Part shown: positions 7,553-18,700 of the stretch, in pieces
Layout of the letters: each line of letters opens with the position of its first letter
How positions within the stretch are numbered: the stretch's first letter is position 1
Assembly: GCA_904830895.1 (NCBI GenBank)
Contig: LR882958.1
Coordinates: 2,536,001 to 2,600,000 of the forward strand
From: Planktothrix rubescens CCAP 1459/22
GTDB taxonomy: Bacteria; Cyanobacteriota; Cyanobacteriia; Cyanobacteriales; Microcoleaceae
Length of the DNA: 64,000 nt
Direction of reading: 5' to 3'
Translations under genes and position numbers: made by a program
The notes under the pieces: generated by a model
The model's database searches: none
Told to the model about the DNA's origin: nothing
What the model saw: the letters and a program-made list of their open reading frames with translations, nothing else

Positions 7553-8287
7553 ATGACGCTCTATCAACCCTTTTTAGATTACGCCCTTACCCTTCTTAAA
7601 GAAAAACTCCCCCTGACTTCTTACCCCATTCCCCCAGGATTTGAACAAAAAGAAGAAATAACAGGAAAAGGAAAAAGACAGCAAGTTGTGATTACCACCA
7701 GTTACGGTTATCAAACACCCAAACTGCGACAAATTCGAGCTGCTCATGTTCAAGGGGGAGAAGCTTTACAAGTTCTCAACTTTGTTATTTTCCCCCATTT
7801 AAACTATGATTTACCCTTCTTTGGGGCTGATTTAGTCACCCTACCCGGGGGACATTTAATCGCCTTAGATATGCAGCCGTTATTTCATAATTCCACCTAT
7901 CAACAAAAATATACTGAGCCGATATTGCCTATTTTTCAACAGTATCAACAACATTTACCTTGGGGTGGAGATTTTCCCGAAGAAGCTCAACCCTTCTTTT
8001 CTCCGGCGTTTTTATGGACTCGTCCTCAAGAAACAGAAGTTGTTAAAACCCATGTTTTTGAAGCGTTTAAAGCTTATTTACAAGCCTATCTGGAATTTGT
8101 AGAACAAGCCCAACCCATTGATAATTCTGAGCAACGCCAAGACATTTTACAAGCCCAAAAACGTTATGTTAGTTATCGGGCAGAAAAAGACCCCGCACGG
8201 GGAATGTTTACTCGTTTCTATGGGGAAGAATGGACTGAAGAATATATTCACGGGTTTCTATTTGATTTAGAACGTTATCTGGAGTAA
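7553..8287 (+). CDS. pebB: phycoerythrobilin:ferredoxin oxidoreductase
   Basis: The 244-residue protein is a second ferredoxin-dependent bilin reductase, with [26 protein letters not shown] and [25 protein letters not shown]. PebB reduces 15,16-dihydrobiliverdin to phycoerythrobilin, the chromophore attached to CpeA and CpeB. It follows pebA by 14 bases and the two probably channel the intermediate. A hairpin at 8332-8350 could terminate the transcript before the unrelated ATPase gene. It has a slightly longer N-terminal region than PebA (GKGKRQQVV insert). Confidence 0.93.
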   Translation: MTLYQPFLDYALTLLKEKLPLTSYPIPPGFEQKEEITGKGKRQQVVITTSYGYQTPKLRQIRAAHVQGGEALQVLNFVIFPHLNYDLPFFGADLVTLPGGHLIALDMQPLFHNSTYQQKYTEPILPIFQQYQQHLPWGGDFPEEAQPFFSPAFLWTRPQETEVVKTHVFEAFKAYLQAYLEFVEQAQPIDNSEQRQDILQAQKRYVSYRAEKDPARGMFTRFYGEEWTEEYIHGFLFDLERYLE

Positions 8288-8331
8288 TCCGCGCCGTCGA
8301 GACGGAGATTGTAATATTTTATTTATTGTAG

Positions 8332-8350
8332 GGGTTTGGTCTTCAAACCC
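8332..8350 (+). terminator. putative terminator hairpin after pebB
   Basis: The arms GGGTTTG and CAAACCC pair perfectly around a five-base loop about 45 bases after the pebB stop. The following bases are only moderately T-rich. It is a reasonable end for the pebAB message. The same segment also resembles short repeat debris seen elsewhere in the window. Confidence 0.45.
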
Positions 8351-8463
8351 TATTTAATCCTGGGTTTAGAGGGACATCATCCCTACAGAATTTTTGCACA
8401 ACTTGTTTAGGACTGCTATAATAAGTTGAATTCAGAGTTTTAGAGCAATGTTTGATAAAAGTC

Positions 8464-9624
8464 ATGAAAATTTTAAGTATAGAATATCACGACAAAGAAT
8501 ACGATTGGAGCTATAAACCTATAGAGTTATCATCAAATTTAACTTTAATGGTGGGAATATCAGGAGCCGGAAAAACTCAGATTCTTAAATCAATTTTTAA
8601 CTTAAAAAAAATAGCTAATGGTGCCTCTTTGAATGGAGTCAAATGGAATGTTACTTTCCAGACTAGATCTCAGGTAATTTATCGATGGGATGGAGAATTT
8701 GAGACAGAAAAATTTGATCAAGATCTGTTTCAACTAGAATCAGAAGATACTCCAAAGGGTTTTAATCTTTTAACAGAAAATTTGTACAAAGATGAAAATC
8801 ATCTGATTCAGAGAGATGCAGAAAAAATTATATTCAAACACCAAACTACCCCTAAATTATCACCAACACAAAGTATTATACATTTGCTGAATCAAGAAGA
8901 AGATATTTATATGGCTAAAGAAGAACTTGATAGAATTTACTTTAGTGATCCTGATAGAACATCGAATGGGATTTATGGATTATCCCTTGCTATTTTTAAA
9001 AAATGTGAAAATTATTCCTTAGATCAGATTCAAGAAAGTGATATTCCTATCCCCATAAAGCTGTCTTTAATTTATCGTAAATTTCCCGATCAATTTCAAA
9101 TTATAAAACAGAAATTTATAGATATTTTTACACAAATTGAAGATATTAAAATAGAACCTATAGATACTAATAATTTCTCCTTACCCATGTCTTTAAGTAA
9201 AATTTTAAATGAATCTACAGTGATTAGCCTTAAAGAAAAAGGAATTATTTCTTGGATTAAACAATCTAGAATTTCTGCTGGGATGTTCAAAACATTAATG
9301 TGTTTAAGTGAACTTTTTTTATTACCAAAAGGAAGTTTAATCTTAATCGATGAATTTGAAAATAGTCTAGGAGTTAACTGTCTTGATAGTTTAGCAGATA
9401 CCCTATTATCTGAGGAACGTGATTTACAAATCATTATGACAAGCCACCATCCTTATATTATTAATAATATCAACCCTAGCCACTGGAAAATTATCACCAG
9501 AAAAGGAGGAATAGTAACGGTAAAAAATGCTCAAGATTGGGGAATTAGACCCTCAAGACAAAAAGCATTTATTGATTTAATTAACCTGTTAGAAGAATAT
9601 CCAGAAGGAATTGATCAAGCATGA
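8464..9624 (+). CDS. AAA/OLD-like SMC-type ATPase, first gene of an ATPase-TOPRIM pair
   Basis: I choose the ATG at 8464 (386 residues) over an in-frame TTG four codons earlier. The protein is an ABC/SMC-class ATPase like AAA_15/AAA_21 and OLD proteins. Walker A is GISGAGKT (residues 31-38), a signature-like ISAGMFKTL starts near residue 270, Walker B is LILIDE (292-297, Asp296, Glu297) and an H-switch TSHHP lies at 326-330. The middle carries an A+T-rich, poorly conserved helical insert. Its stop overlaps the start of the TOPRIM gene by four bases, so the two are translationally coupled. Known relatives of this arrangement serve in antiphage or nucleic-acid surveillance. Codon use is visibly more A+T-rich than the surrounding pigment genes, suggesting transfer. 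No DNA-binding domain is recognisable. Confidence 0.85.
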   Translation: MKILSIEYHDKEYDWSYKPIELSSNLTLMVGISGAGKTQILKSIFNLKKIANGASLNGVKWNVTFQTRSQVIYRWDGEFETEKFDQDLFQLESEDTPKGFNLLTENLYKDENHLIQRDAEKIIFKHQTTPKLSPTQSIIHLLNQEEDIYMAKEELDRIYFSDPDRTSNGIYGLSLAIFKKCENYSLDQIQESDIPIPIKLSLIYRKFPDQFQIIKQKFIDIFTQIEDIKIEPIDTNNFSLPMSLSKILNESTVISLKEKGIISWIKQSRISAGMFKTLMCLSELFLLPKGSLILIDEFENSLGVNCLDSLADTLLSEERDLQIIMTSHHPYIINNINPSHWKIITRKGGIVTVKNAQDWGIRPSRQKAFIDLINLLEEYPEGIDQA

Positions 9625-10313
9625 ATCTTTATATTCTTGTTGAGGGAAAAAATACAGAGAAAAAAATTTATCCATCTTGGCTGAGTTATCTTTTGCCACA
9701 ATTGAAAAGAGTTAACTTTTATGATCAGGTAGATAAAAATAGTTACTTTTTAATTAGTGGTCACGGATATCCTAATATTATTGAGCATGGTATTCCTAAT
9801 GCAATAGATAAAATTCATGAAACGGGTAAGTATAACTATTTGGTAGTTTGTCTTGATGCAGATGAAGATACGGTAGAAGATAGAAAAACAGAGGTTGATG
9901 AGTTTATTATAAACAATAATATTGACCTTGGAAAAACCGAGCTTGTGACTATTATTCAAAATCGTTGTATAGAAACATGGCTTCTGGGAAATAGACGAAT
10001 GTTTAATTCAATACAACCGAAGGAAAGCTTGTTATTAGATTATGCTAACTATTATGATGTTTCTACGGAAGATCCAGAAATGATGGGAAGCTATACTCAT
10101 AAAAATCATGCAGATTTCCATTATGCTTATTTAAAAAAAATTTTTAGAGCAAACAATAAAGTTTACACGAAGAACAAGCCACGAGATGCACAAGAACGTT
10201 ACTATTTAGAACAGTTAATGCTAAGAATTCAAGAACAACCTCAACACTTAAAAACTTTTCAAGACTTGATAGAATTTTGTAATATGATTAGGCAAAAATT
10301 ATCAGATTCATGA
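9621..10313 (+). CDS. TOPRIM-like protein (DUF4276/DUF4435/RloB type), partner of the ATPase
   Basis: The 230-residue protein begins with a beta strand and invariant-looking glutamate, LYILVEGKNTEKK (Glu8), followed by VVCLDADEDTVEDR with Asp79-x-Asp81. This Glu plus DxD arrangement is the metal-binding signature of TOPRIM nucleases, topoisomerases and primases. A conserved-looking CIETWLLGNRRMF block follows, as in DUF4276-type proteins paired with AAA ATPases. It overlaps the ATPase gene at ATGA. By family analogy it may be a nuclease or toxin controlled by the ATPase, but the substrate cannot be read. Exact family membership is uncertain. The C-terminal 80 residues are basic and helical. 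Confidence 0.78.
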   Translation: MNLYILVEGKNTEKKIYPSWLSYLLPQLKRVNFYDQVDKNSYFLISGHGYPNIIEHGIPNAIDKIHETGKYNYLVVCLDADEDTVEDRKTEVDEFIINNNIDLGKTELVTIIQNRCIETWLLGNRRMFNSIQPKESLLLDYANYYDVSTEDPEMMGSYTHKNHADFHYAYLKKIFRANNKVYTKNKPRDAQERYYLEQLMLRIQEQPQHLKTFQDLIEFCNMIRQKLSDS

Positions 10314-10438
10314 ACAGGTAGCATAAGTCTATAAATTAATTTTAGCTAAAGGGTTAAAGTGATCGCTCTCATCTCAAGAAACCGAGTTTATAATTCAGAT
10401 TCTATTGAGAAACCCGGTTTCTGATGGTCTACCTTCCC

Positions 10439-11026
10439 CTAAATTGAAAGTAACGCTCTTTGACGATTGGTTTCCATCATTGCATCTAATTCAGAAGGCA
10501 AAACACAGCGACGTTCAGAAGAATAAGTCATCAAATTAACACCATTCATCACCTTAACGGTACTAACTCTCACCCGAAAATTATCCGTAATAAACCAACA
10601 ACGTTCTTGACCTTGATTGCGTTCATATTCAGTATCAATTGTTAAAACCCCATCATCAGCAAACTGATAAATCCCCACAACCGGAATGCCTTCAACATAG
10701 CCTTTATTGCGGAAGAATTTACCATAACGGGGATTATCTGGATTAGGAACATCAATCAAAATAGCGCCATAATTAGGATTAGGTTCTCCCTCCTTAAAAT
10801 TTCCCTGCCACATAAAACTAGCCCCTCCAACCACTGAATTAGAATCAATTCCTTGTTCTGAACAAATTTCTAAGATAGTCGGATCAGTTTTATCTAAAAC
10901 TTTAATAATTAAATTCGATTCTCCCGATTCATCCGCAGCCGAATCAAAGCGATGAACCGCTCTTTGTGAAAACCACGTTCCTTCACTCTTTCTAAAAAAA
11001 TCCATCATCGTCATCGGTAATTTCAT
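10439..11026 (-). CDS. second CpcS/CpeS-family phycobiliprotein lyase
   Basis: The 195-residue protein is a paralogue of CpeS: it opens MTMMDFFRKSEGTWFSQRAV after a short leader and contains ERCWFITDNFRVRVS and MTYSSERRCVLPSE, typical of the CpcS/CpcU/CpeS calycin lyases. It is longer than CpeS at 1711-2244 and resembles the CpcS/CpcU branch, which serves Cys82/84 of phycocyanin and allophycocyanin beta (and allophycocyanin alpha) subunits. Which of S, U or a PE-specific role applies cannot be settled here. It is a single-gene minus-strand unit next to the ATPase-TOPRIM pair and upstream of the cpeB cluster on the opposite strand. Confidence 0.85.
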   Translation of the reverse strand: MKLPMTMMDFFRKSEGTWFSQRAVHRFDSAADESGESNLIIKVLDKTDPTILEICSEQGIDSNSVVGGASFMWQGNFKEGEPNPNYGAILIDVPNPDNPRYGKFFRNKGYVEGIPVVGIYQFADDGVLTIDTEYERNQGQERCWFITDNFRVRVSTVKVMNGVNLMTYSSERRCVLPSELDAMMETNRQRALLSI

Positions 11027-11303
11027 TGACCGTTTTTCTCCTTGTTAATTAAAGTTATAGCGATTAAAATGACTATTAAACCTCTATTTTTACACCTTTA
11101 CAGACTTATAGCAGTTACCATCAAAAGTGATTGACAAAGACGAATCCAGCAAACCCAAACCAGGGAACTAGGGAATATCCCCCTTAATTTCTTCCTTCGT
11201 GTCTTCGTGTCTTTGTGGTTCCTTCTACAGAAAAAAAATAGCAAAGGTATTGTAAGTCACCACGCCCACCGATAATATTGGGCATGATTTTTCTTCAACA
11301 ACT

Positions 11304-12101
11304 ATGACCATAACCCGCCATGAAATTGTACAACTTCTCCAACAAGGCAAAAGTTTAGCCAAAGCCGACTTACAAAGCCTTGATCTGCATTCCCTCGACT
11401 TATCAGGAGTTGATTTCACAGGAGCCAACTTAATTCAAGCAGATTTGAGTCATGCTAACCTCACCGGGGCGAACCTCACCGGGGCTGATTTACGCGCAGC
11501 GAACCTAACAGGAGCGAACCTCACCCAAGCAATATTGGCAGATAGTCTATTATTTCGGGCTAATTTACAGGGATGCTGTCTGAATCAGGCTCAACTTGAA
11601 GGTGCGAAACTGCAACTGGCTCGTTATGATGCTCATACCCTCTGGCCAGAGGGATATAACTACCGCAACTCCGGGGCTGTGGGGCCAAAAGCCAACTTAA
11701 ACGGAGTCTATCTGAATACGGCAAATCTGAGAAATGCCGATTTGCAGGGGGCTAACCTGCGGGGAGCCTATTTGAGTGGAGCCGATTTGAGTGGGGCTAA
11801 CTTAGAAGATGCGGCATTAAGCGGGGCGAACCTTCAGGGAGCGTTCTTAACCGGGGCTTATTTACGCAAAGCCCGTTTAGTTGGGGCAGAAATTCAGGGG
11901 GTAGATTTCCGGGGGGCGGACTTAACCGATGCTAACCTAGAGCAAATTGAAAGTATAGCTGGGGCTGATTTTACTTTAGTTCAAGGGTTGAGCGAGGAGA
12001 CAAAAGCAATGTTGTGCAGTCGTCCGGCGGAGGAATTAGGGACTTGGAACCAGTTTACCCGCCACAATACCGCCGAAAGTTTGGGGTTAGTTGAGGGTTA
12101 A
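11304..12101 (+). CDS. pentapeptide-repeat protein
   Basis: The 265-residue protein is built from two blocks of A(D/N)LXX pentapeptides (about residues 25-95 and 125-215), separated by a spacer around LARYDAHTLWPEGYNYR. A short C-terminal tail (about 215-265) is not repetitive. The spacer WPEGY is common in cyanobacterial pentapeptide proteins. The fold is a right-handed quadrilateral beta helix; the function is unknown. It lies directly before the cpeB promoter on the same strand, so it could be an occasional read-through partner, but a 146-base gap suggests a separate promoter for cpeB. Confidence 0.85.
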   Translation: MTITRHEIVQLLQQGKSLAKADLQSLDLHSLDLSGVDFTGANLIQADLSHANLTGANLTGADLRAANLTGANLTQAILADSLLFRANLQGCCLNQAQLEGAKLQLARYDAHTLWPEGYNYRNSGAVGPKANLNGVYLNTANLRNADLQGANLRGAYLSGADLSGANLEDAALSGANLQGAFLTGAYLRKARLVGAEIQGVDFRGADLTDANLEQIESIAGADFTLVQGLSEETKAMLCSRPAEELGTWNQFTRHNTAESLGLVEG

Positions 12102-13377
<1,276 letters not shown>

Positions 13378-13429
13378 TAGATTGTAACGGACTGAATTTA
13401 AGTCAAATTATTTTTGCCTTAGATTCTAT

Positions 13430-13500
13430 AAACCTGGGTATTCTTAGTACAATGCTTTGCCACTCTAAAGCCGAGTATTGCTCAAAGAGTCCCCAGGTTT
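13430..13500 (+). terminator. hairpin between cpeA and cpeY, likely attenuator
   Basis: The arms AAACCTGGG (13430-13438) and CCCAGGTTT (13492-13500) pair perfectly, enclosing 53 bases that include a smaller stem. T-rich sequence follows. It would let most transcripts end after cpeBA with limited read-through into cpeYZ, matching the need for much subunit and little lyase. No transcript data are available here. Confidence 0.6.
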
Positions 13501-13521
13501 GTTGGTTTTAGAACACCGATT

Positions 13522-14802
13522 ATGGATAAACGTTTTTTTAATCTTTATAATTTAACCGAAGAACAGGCGATCGCCCTCTTAGATACTCCCCAGGAGGAAA
13601 TAGGAGAGGATGATTCTCGCTATGTAGCCGCTTCCCATTTAGTTAATTTCCCCACAGAAAATACCATACTTGCTTTAATTCGGGCGGTACAAACCCTTGA
13701 TCCATCTCTGGATAATCAGATTGTACGCCGCAAGTGTGTAGAGACATTAGGACGATTGCAAGCTACCCAAGCGTTATCAATCTTTCATACCTGTTTAGCC
13801 GATCCAGATTGTTATATGGTTGAGAATACAGTTTGGGCTCTGGGCGAAATTGAGGTCAGTGATCCAGACATACTCGAAGACATGGCTCAATTATTAGAGA
13901 AACCAGGACAACTGTATCGGACAATTATTCATACTCTAGCTAAATTAAACTATCAACCCGCTTTAGAACGGATTCGCCAATTCATTGATGCCGATGATCC
14001 CCCCATTGCCTGTGCTGCGCTGTCGGCGGTTTGCCGTCTGAGTCAAGATTACAGCTTAATGGAGCAAGTTGTTGCCTTTCTACAGCATGAAAATGTCAAT
14101 GCTCGCCGGGGTTGTATTCAAGATCTAATTGATGCCCGTTATTATGTCGCAATTCCTGAAATTGCACGCTGTCCGGTGTCTTTAGTATTTCGACTGCGAG
14201 GAATTCGCTTATTAGGAGAACTGGGAGACAGAAGCGGAGAGATTAGCTTTAAGGAAATTCAACCCAGTTTAGAACAAGTCTTGCGAGATCATCCCCATGA
14301 TCTAAACTTAGTCCATGAATATGATCAACCACCGACCCTAGAGTTTTTGATTCGAGAACTGTATCAAACGGATTTTGGCCGTTGCTATTTAGCCAGTAAA
14401 ACCCTATTAGAAACCTATTCCCAAGAAGCTCCAGAAGCTTTAATGGCAACCTATAAAGAAGAAGCCCATAATGATTATGGAGCCCATTATCACGTTGTTA
14501 AACTCTTGGGTTGGTTGCGGTATGCTCCTAGTTATGATCTCTTAGTGGAAGCATTACAAAATCCTGCCCCTCAGTTCCAGAAATCAAGAGCCGCAGCAGC
14601 CCTAGCTTTAGCTGAACTGGGAGATCAACGGGCGATTCCCCTGCTAATCAATAGTTTAAACACCCGAATCTGGGATTTGAAATATGCTACATTAATGGCC
14701 TTGGAACAGTTGGGGGATTCTACAAGCTATACCTTGGTGGCGAATGATCCGGATGGGTTAGTTCGAGCCAAAGCAGCCTCACTTTCCGCCGTTTATGCCT
14801 AA
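13522..14802 (+). CDS. cpeY: CpeY, phycoerythrobilin lyase for CpeA Cys82
   Basis: The 426-residue protein is a HEAT-repeat lyase of the E/F clan, with the start MDKRFFNLYNLTEEQAIALL typical of CpeY. Repeats include NQIVRRKCVETLGRL, CYMVENTVWALGEIE, ARRGCIQDLIDARYYVAIP and a C-terminal block KSRAAAALALAELGDQRAIP. CpeY, helped by CpeZ, attaches phycoerythrobilin to Cys82 of CpeA. The length agrees with the family. It lies behind the cpeBA attenuator and 19 bases before cpeZ. Confidence 0.93.
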   Translation: MDKRFFNLYNLTEEQAIALLDTPQEEIGEDDSRYVAASHLVNFPTENTILALIRAVQTLDPSLDNQIVRRKCVETLGRLQATQALSIFHTCLADPDCYMVENTVWALGEIEVSDPDILEDMAQLLEKPGQLYRTIIHTLAKLNYQPALERIRQFIDADDPPIACAALSAVCRLSQDYSLMEQVVAFLQHENVNARRGCIQDLIDARYYVAIPEIARCPVSLVFRLRGIRLLGELGDRSGEISFKEIQPSLEQVLRDHPHDLNLVHEYDQPPTLEFLIRELYQTDFGRCYLASKTLLETYSQEAPEALMATYKEEAHNDYGAHYHVVKLLGWLRYAPSYDLLVEALQNPAPQFQKSRAAAALALAELGDQRAIPLLINSLNTRIWDLKYATLMALEQLGDSTSYTLVANDPDGLVRAKAASLSAVYA

Positions 14803-14821
14803 CCCATAATCAATAAAAATA

Positions 14822-15424
14822 ATGACCACAGATTCAGTGTTTGAACAATTAAAGCATCCTAATCCCAATCTCAGAGAAAGAGCAATGGCAGAAATAGCCC
14901 AAACCCGGAATCAGGAAACAATTCCTCGACTGATGAGTATTTTAGGGGAAGAAGATGTCACCTATCGGCGCTCGGCGGTGAAAGCCTTGGGTTATATTGG
15001 TTCGGATTCTGTTCCTTCCCTGGTCAAGACTTTGCTTGAAAATGATGACTCGACGATTCGCTCCAGTTGTGCCAAAGCATTAGCCCAGGTTGCCTATAAT
15101 CATCCTGATCAGCCTTTTCCTGTGGAGGGAATTGAAGGACTAAAAATTGCCATTAATGATCCGAATCCCGTGGTTTATATTGCTTCTGTGATGGCGTTGG
15201 GAGAAATTGGATTACCGGCTTTAGATGTTTTATTAGAAGCGTTACAAACAACAGATAATTTAGGGATGGCGGTAGCAATGATTAATGCTATCAGTGGGAT
15301 TGCTGATCCGCGTGTATCGGAATTTTTAACCCAATTAGCGAGTGATGAAACTGCTGATACTTATCTCCGCGAGTCTGCTACAAGTGCTTTATCCCGTTTG
15401 GAATTGGTGTTAAATAACCAGTAA
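14822..15424 (+). CDS. cpeZ: CpeZ, chaperone partner of phycoerythrin lyases
   Basis: The 200-residue protein is composed of HEAT repeats: NPNLRERAMAEIAQTRNQE, VTYRRSAVKALGYIG, STIRSSCAKALAQVA and a C-terminal repeat in TYLRESATSALSRLEL. CpeZ acts with CpeY and other lyases and stabilises phycoerythrin beta, rather than being a lyase on its own. Size and position directly after cpeY fit. It closes the pigment island; the next 321 bases hold only repeats before smc. Confidence 0.9.
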   Translation: MTTDSVFEQLKHPNPNLRERAMAEIAQTRNQETIPRLMSILGEEDVTYRRSAVKALGYIGSDSVPSLVKTLLENDDSTIRSSCAKALAQVAYNHPDQPFPVEGIEGLKIAINDPNPVVYIASVMALGEIGLPALDVLLEALQTTDNLGMAVAMINAISGIADPRVSEFLTQLASDETADTYLRESATSALSRLELVLNNQ

Positions 15425-15745
15425 TTATTTGGGGTGTTAACTATGTGATGAAGCAGGTGTCAGGTAGAAAGCCGGTGTCAGGTTTCGGGTAGAAAGCAGG
15501 TTTCATTCCCCGACACCCGACACCCGACACCCGACACCTATTTATATTATTTTAAACAAGTAAAAAATTGCTTATTCAAACAAACAAGAGCTAACGTTAC
15601 ACCATCACCTGTTCGGTGTGTTACTGTAGTTTAAAAAACCCTATCCTTGCTTGATCCAGGCTAAACTGTTAATATTGTTGATTATTCAGACAACTATGCA
15701 GTGTGAGTCTCCCCCACTCACCTCATTCGTCCTAAATTCGTCTCA
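15425..15745. repeat. intergenic region with 7-bp tandem repeats before smc
   Basis: There is no gene in these 321 bases. At 15508-15538 the heptamer CCCGACA is repeated four times, and GGTGTCAGG words between 15460 and 15485 are its inverse, so the two parts can pair into a long stem. This is the short tandem repeat class common in filamentous cyanobacteria. No clear smc promoter box could be picked out. Confidence 0.7.
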
Positions 15746-18700
15746 ATGGTTCATATCAAGCGCGTCGAACTCACTAACTTTAAATCCTTTGGTGGTACAA
15801 CAGCAGTGCCATTACTACCAGGGTTTACAGTCGTTTCTGGCCCGAATGGTTCCGGCAAATCTAATATTCTCGATGCGTTATTATTTGCCTTGGGGTTATC
15901 GTCTTCTAAGGGAATGCGGGCAGAACGTTTACCTGACTTGGTTAATAACGCCCAAAGCCGGAAGGGAACCGTTGAAACCCTGGTCAAAGTTACCTTTGAC
16001 CTCTCCGACTACGAGGGCGAACCCTTGGGGAGTGATAGCGAAGAAACCGATAATAGTTTATCCCCAGAAATTGAAACTGAAACTGAAACCTCTGTAGAGA
16101 CCTTGCAGGCAACGTCTCTACAGATACCGAATTTTGAACCCCCGTTAGAATGGACAGTGGCGCGAAAACTGCGGGTAACGAAACAGGGAACCTATACCTC
16201 GACTTATTATATTAATGGGGAAGCTTGTACTCAAACCGAACTCCACGAACAGTTAAATAAACTGCGAATTTATCCCGAAGGCTATAACGTGGTTTTACAA
16301 GGGGATGTTACGGGTATCATTACGATGAAACCCCGGGAACGTCGAGAAATTATTGATGAGTTGGCGGGAGTAGCTTCCTTTGATCGGAAAATTACCTTAG
16401 CCAAGGAAAAATTAGATGCGGTTAAAGATAGAGAAGAACGTAGCCGGATCGTAGAACAAGAATTAATTGCCCAACGCGATCGCTTAGACAAAGATCGGGC
16501 AAAAGCCGAAAAATATCAACAACTGCGAGAAGAATTTCAACAAAAAAGTCAATGGGAAACGGTTCTCAATTATCAGACCCTGCAACAACAACAGGGACGA
16601 CTGCGGGAACAAATAGAAGCCGATGATCGCACCTTAACCGAACTGGGTGAACAGCGTCAACACCAAGATCAACAAATTCAAACCACATCTGTTCAACTGG
16701 AACAACTCAACGCCCTAGTTAAAGCCATGGGTGAAGAAGAACTAATTGCCCTCCAGTCTAGTTTAGCTACCCAAGAAGCCCAACAGAGTCAACTGCAAAC
16801 CCGGTCTGCGGAACTGGAAACCGCTATCCAACAAACGATCACCCAAATTCACCAAACCGAACAGGAACTGCGCCAACAGTATCAAACCCTGGATGGTCTG
16901 GCTATTGAAAAAGACCAAGAAACCCTGAATTTAGATCAACGAAAACGGGAACGGGATACCCTACAAGCAACGGTGGAACGGGGGCGCGAAGCCACCTCAG
17001 AAGTCGCACAACAGGCGGAAAGCTGGATGGTGCAACAAACAGAACTGCACCGCCAAATTGAAGCCTTGCAAAAAACCCTTGACCCCCATCGAACTGAACA
17101 AGCCAGACTGCGGGAGCGAGTTGAACAACTACAACGCCAACTTTCAGAACAGCAACAGTCTATTACTACCTTGAGTCAGGAATTATCGGAAAAAACCATA
17201 ACTTTGCAAACCGCTACCACTCAAAGGGATGCAACTGCTCAACGGGTGACAACCTTAACCCAACAGGTGACGGAAGTGGAAACGGAGTTACAGGTGCAAC
17301 AGGAAACCCAAACCCGTCTATTACAGGAACAACGGGAACGTCAGCGCAAACTGGATAAGTCCGAAGCCCAACATCAGGCGCAACAGGAAGCGACAGGAAG
17401 TTATGCCACTAAAATCATAGCTCAGTCGGGAATTTCAGGGATTTGTGGGTTAGTTTGTCAGTTGGGACAGGTGGAACCCCAATATCAGTTAGCGTTGGAA
17501 ACCTCAGCCGGGGCGAGGTTGGGTAATATTGTCGTAGAAAATGATAGTGTGGCGGCGGCTGCCATTGAATTTTTGAAGCGCCAACAAGCAGGACGGGCGA
17601 CATTTTTACCCTTAAATAAAATTAAGGGAAATCCTTCTAATTTACCCAATTTAGCCACGATGAGAAATGTGTCGGGGTTAATTGATTTAGCAGTTAATTT
17701 AATTGAATATGAACCCCGTTATCAAGATATTTTTGCTTATGTTTTTGGCAATACTTTAGTTTTTAATAATCTTTCTAATGCTCGAAAAGTATTAGGACAA
17801 TATCGGATAGTTACCTTAGAAGGTGAATTATTAGAAACCACCGGAGCGATGACAGGGGGAAGTGTAGCTTCTCGGTCTAGCTTACATTTTGGCACAGATC
17901 AAGGGTCAGCAGAAGCCCGAAATATTGCGGCATTGAAGGAAAGATTAGAGGAAATTGAACGAATTTTAGAACGTTGTAACCGCAGTATTTTAGAAGCTAG
18001 TCAAACGGTAAAAGAGCGAGCGTTAGAACTGAATGAAGTTAGACAAACTTTGCGCGATCATCAACAACAAGTTTCCCTATTAGAGTCAGAAATTAGAACC
18101 TTAAATAATCAACAAGAACAATTGCGATCGCAATTAGAAAAAAATACCCAAGAATTCAATACCGCCCAAATTCGCTTAAAGAATTTAGAGGCAGAAATTC
18201 CCAATTTAGAAACAAAATTACAACAAGATCGGGAACTATTAGCCCAACTAGAAGACACCCATAGCCATAGTGAATGGCAACAACTTCAAGGGGTATTAAG
18301 AACCCAAGAAACCGAGCTCCAACAGAAAGAGAATGCTATGAGAACCGTGCAACAACGGTTAACGGAAATTGAAAATCAACAAACCCGTTTACAAGAAAAA
18401 AATCAAGCCGGAAATCAGAAATTAGAAGCCACTCGTCAGGAACAAAAGTTTTTAACACAAAAGTTAGAAACTGTCAAGAATCAATTAACAGAAATTCAGA
18501 TAAATATTCAACAAATTCGGAGCAATGTATCCAAAGTAGAAGCCAAATTAGGAGAAGAAAAAAGACAACGGGATCAGGTAGAAACCAATTTAGGAGAATT
18601 GCGTTTAGCCAAACAACAATTAGACTGGCAAATAGAAAAATTACAAGAAACCCAACAGGGAAGACGGGAACAATTAAACATCAAATTAGAACAAATTGCC

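Noticed and set aside
8464-10313. Assignment to Gabija or PARIS
   Set aside because: In Gabija the TOPRIM is fused to the ATPase and a UvrD-like helicase follows; none is here. PARIS AriB identity could not be shown, so only the general ATPase-TOPRIM description is kept.
15651-16097. 148-residue frame overlapping smc start
   Set aside because: Out-of-frame shadow of the SMC N-terminus with no coding features.
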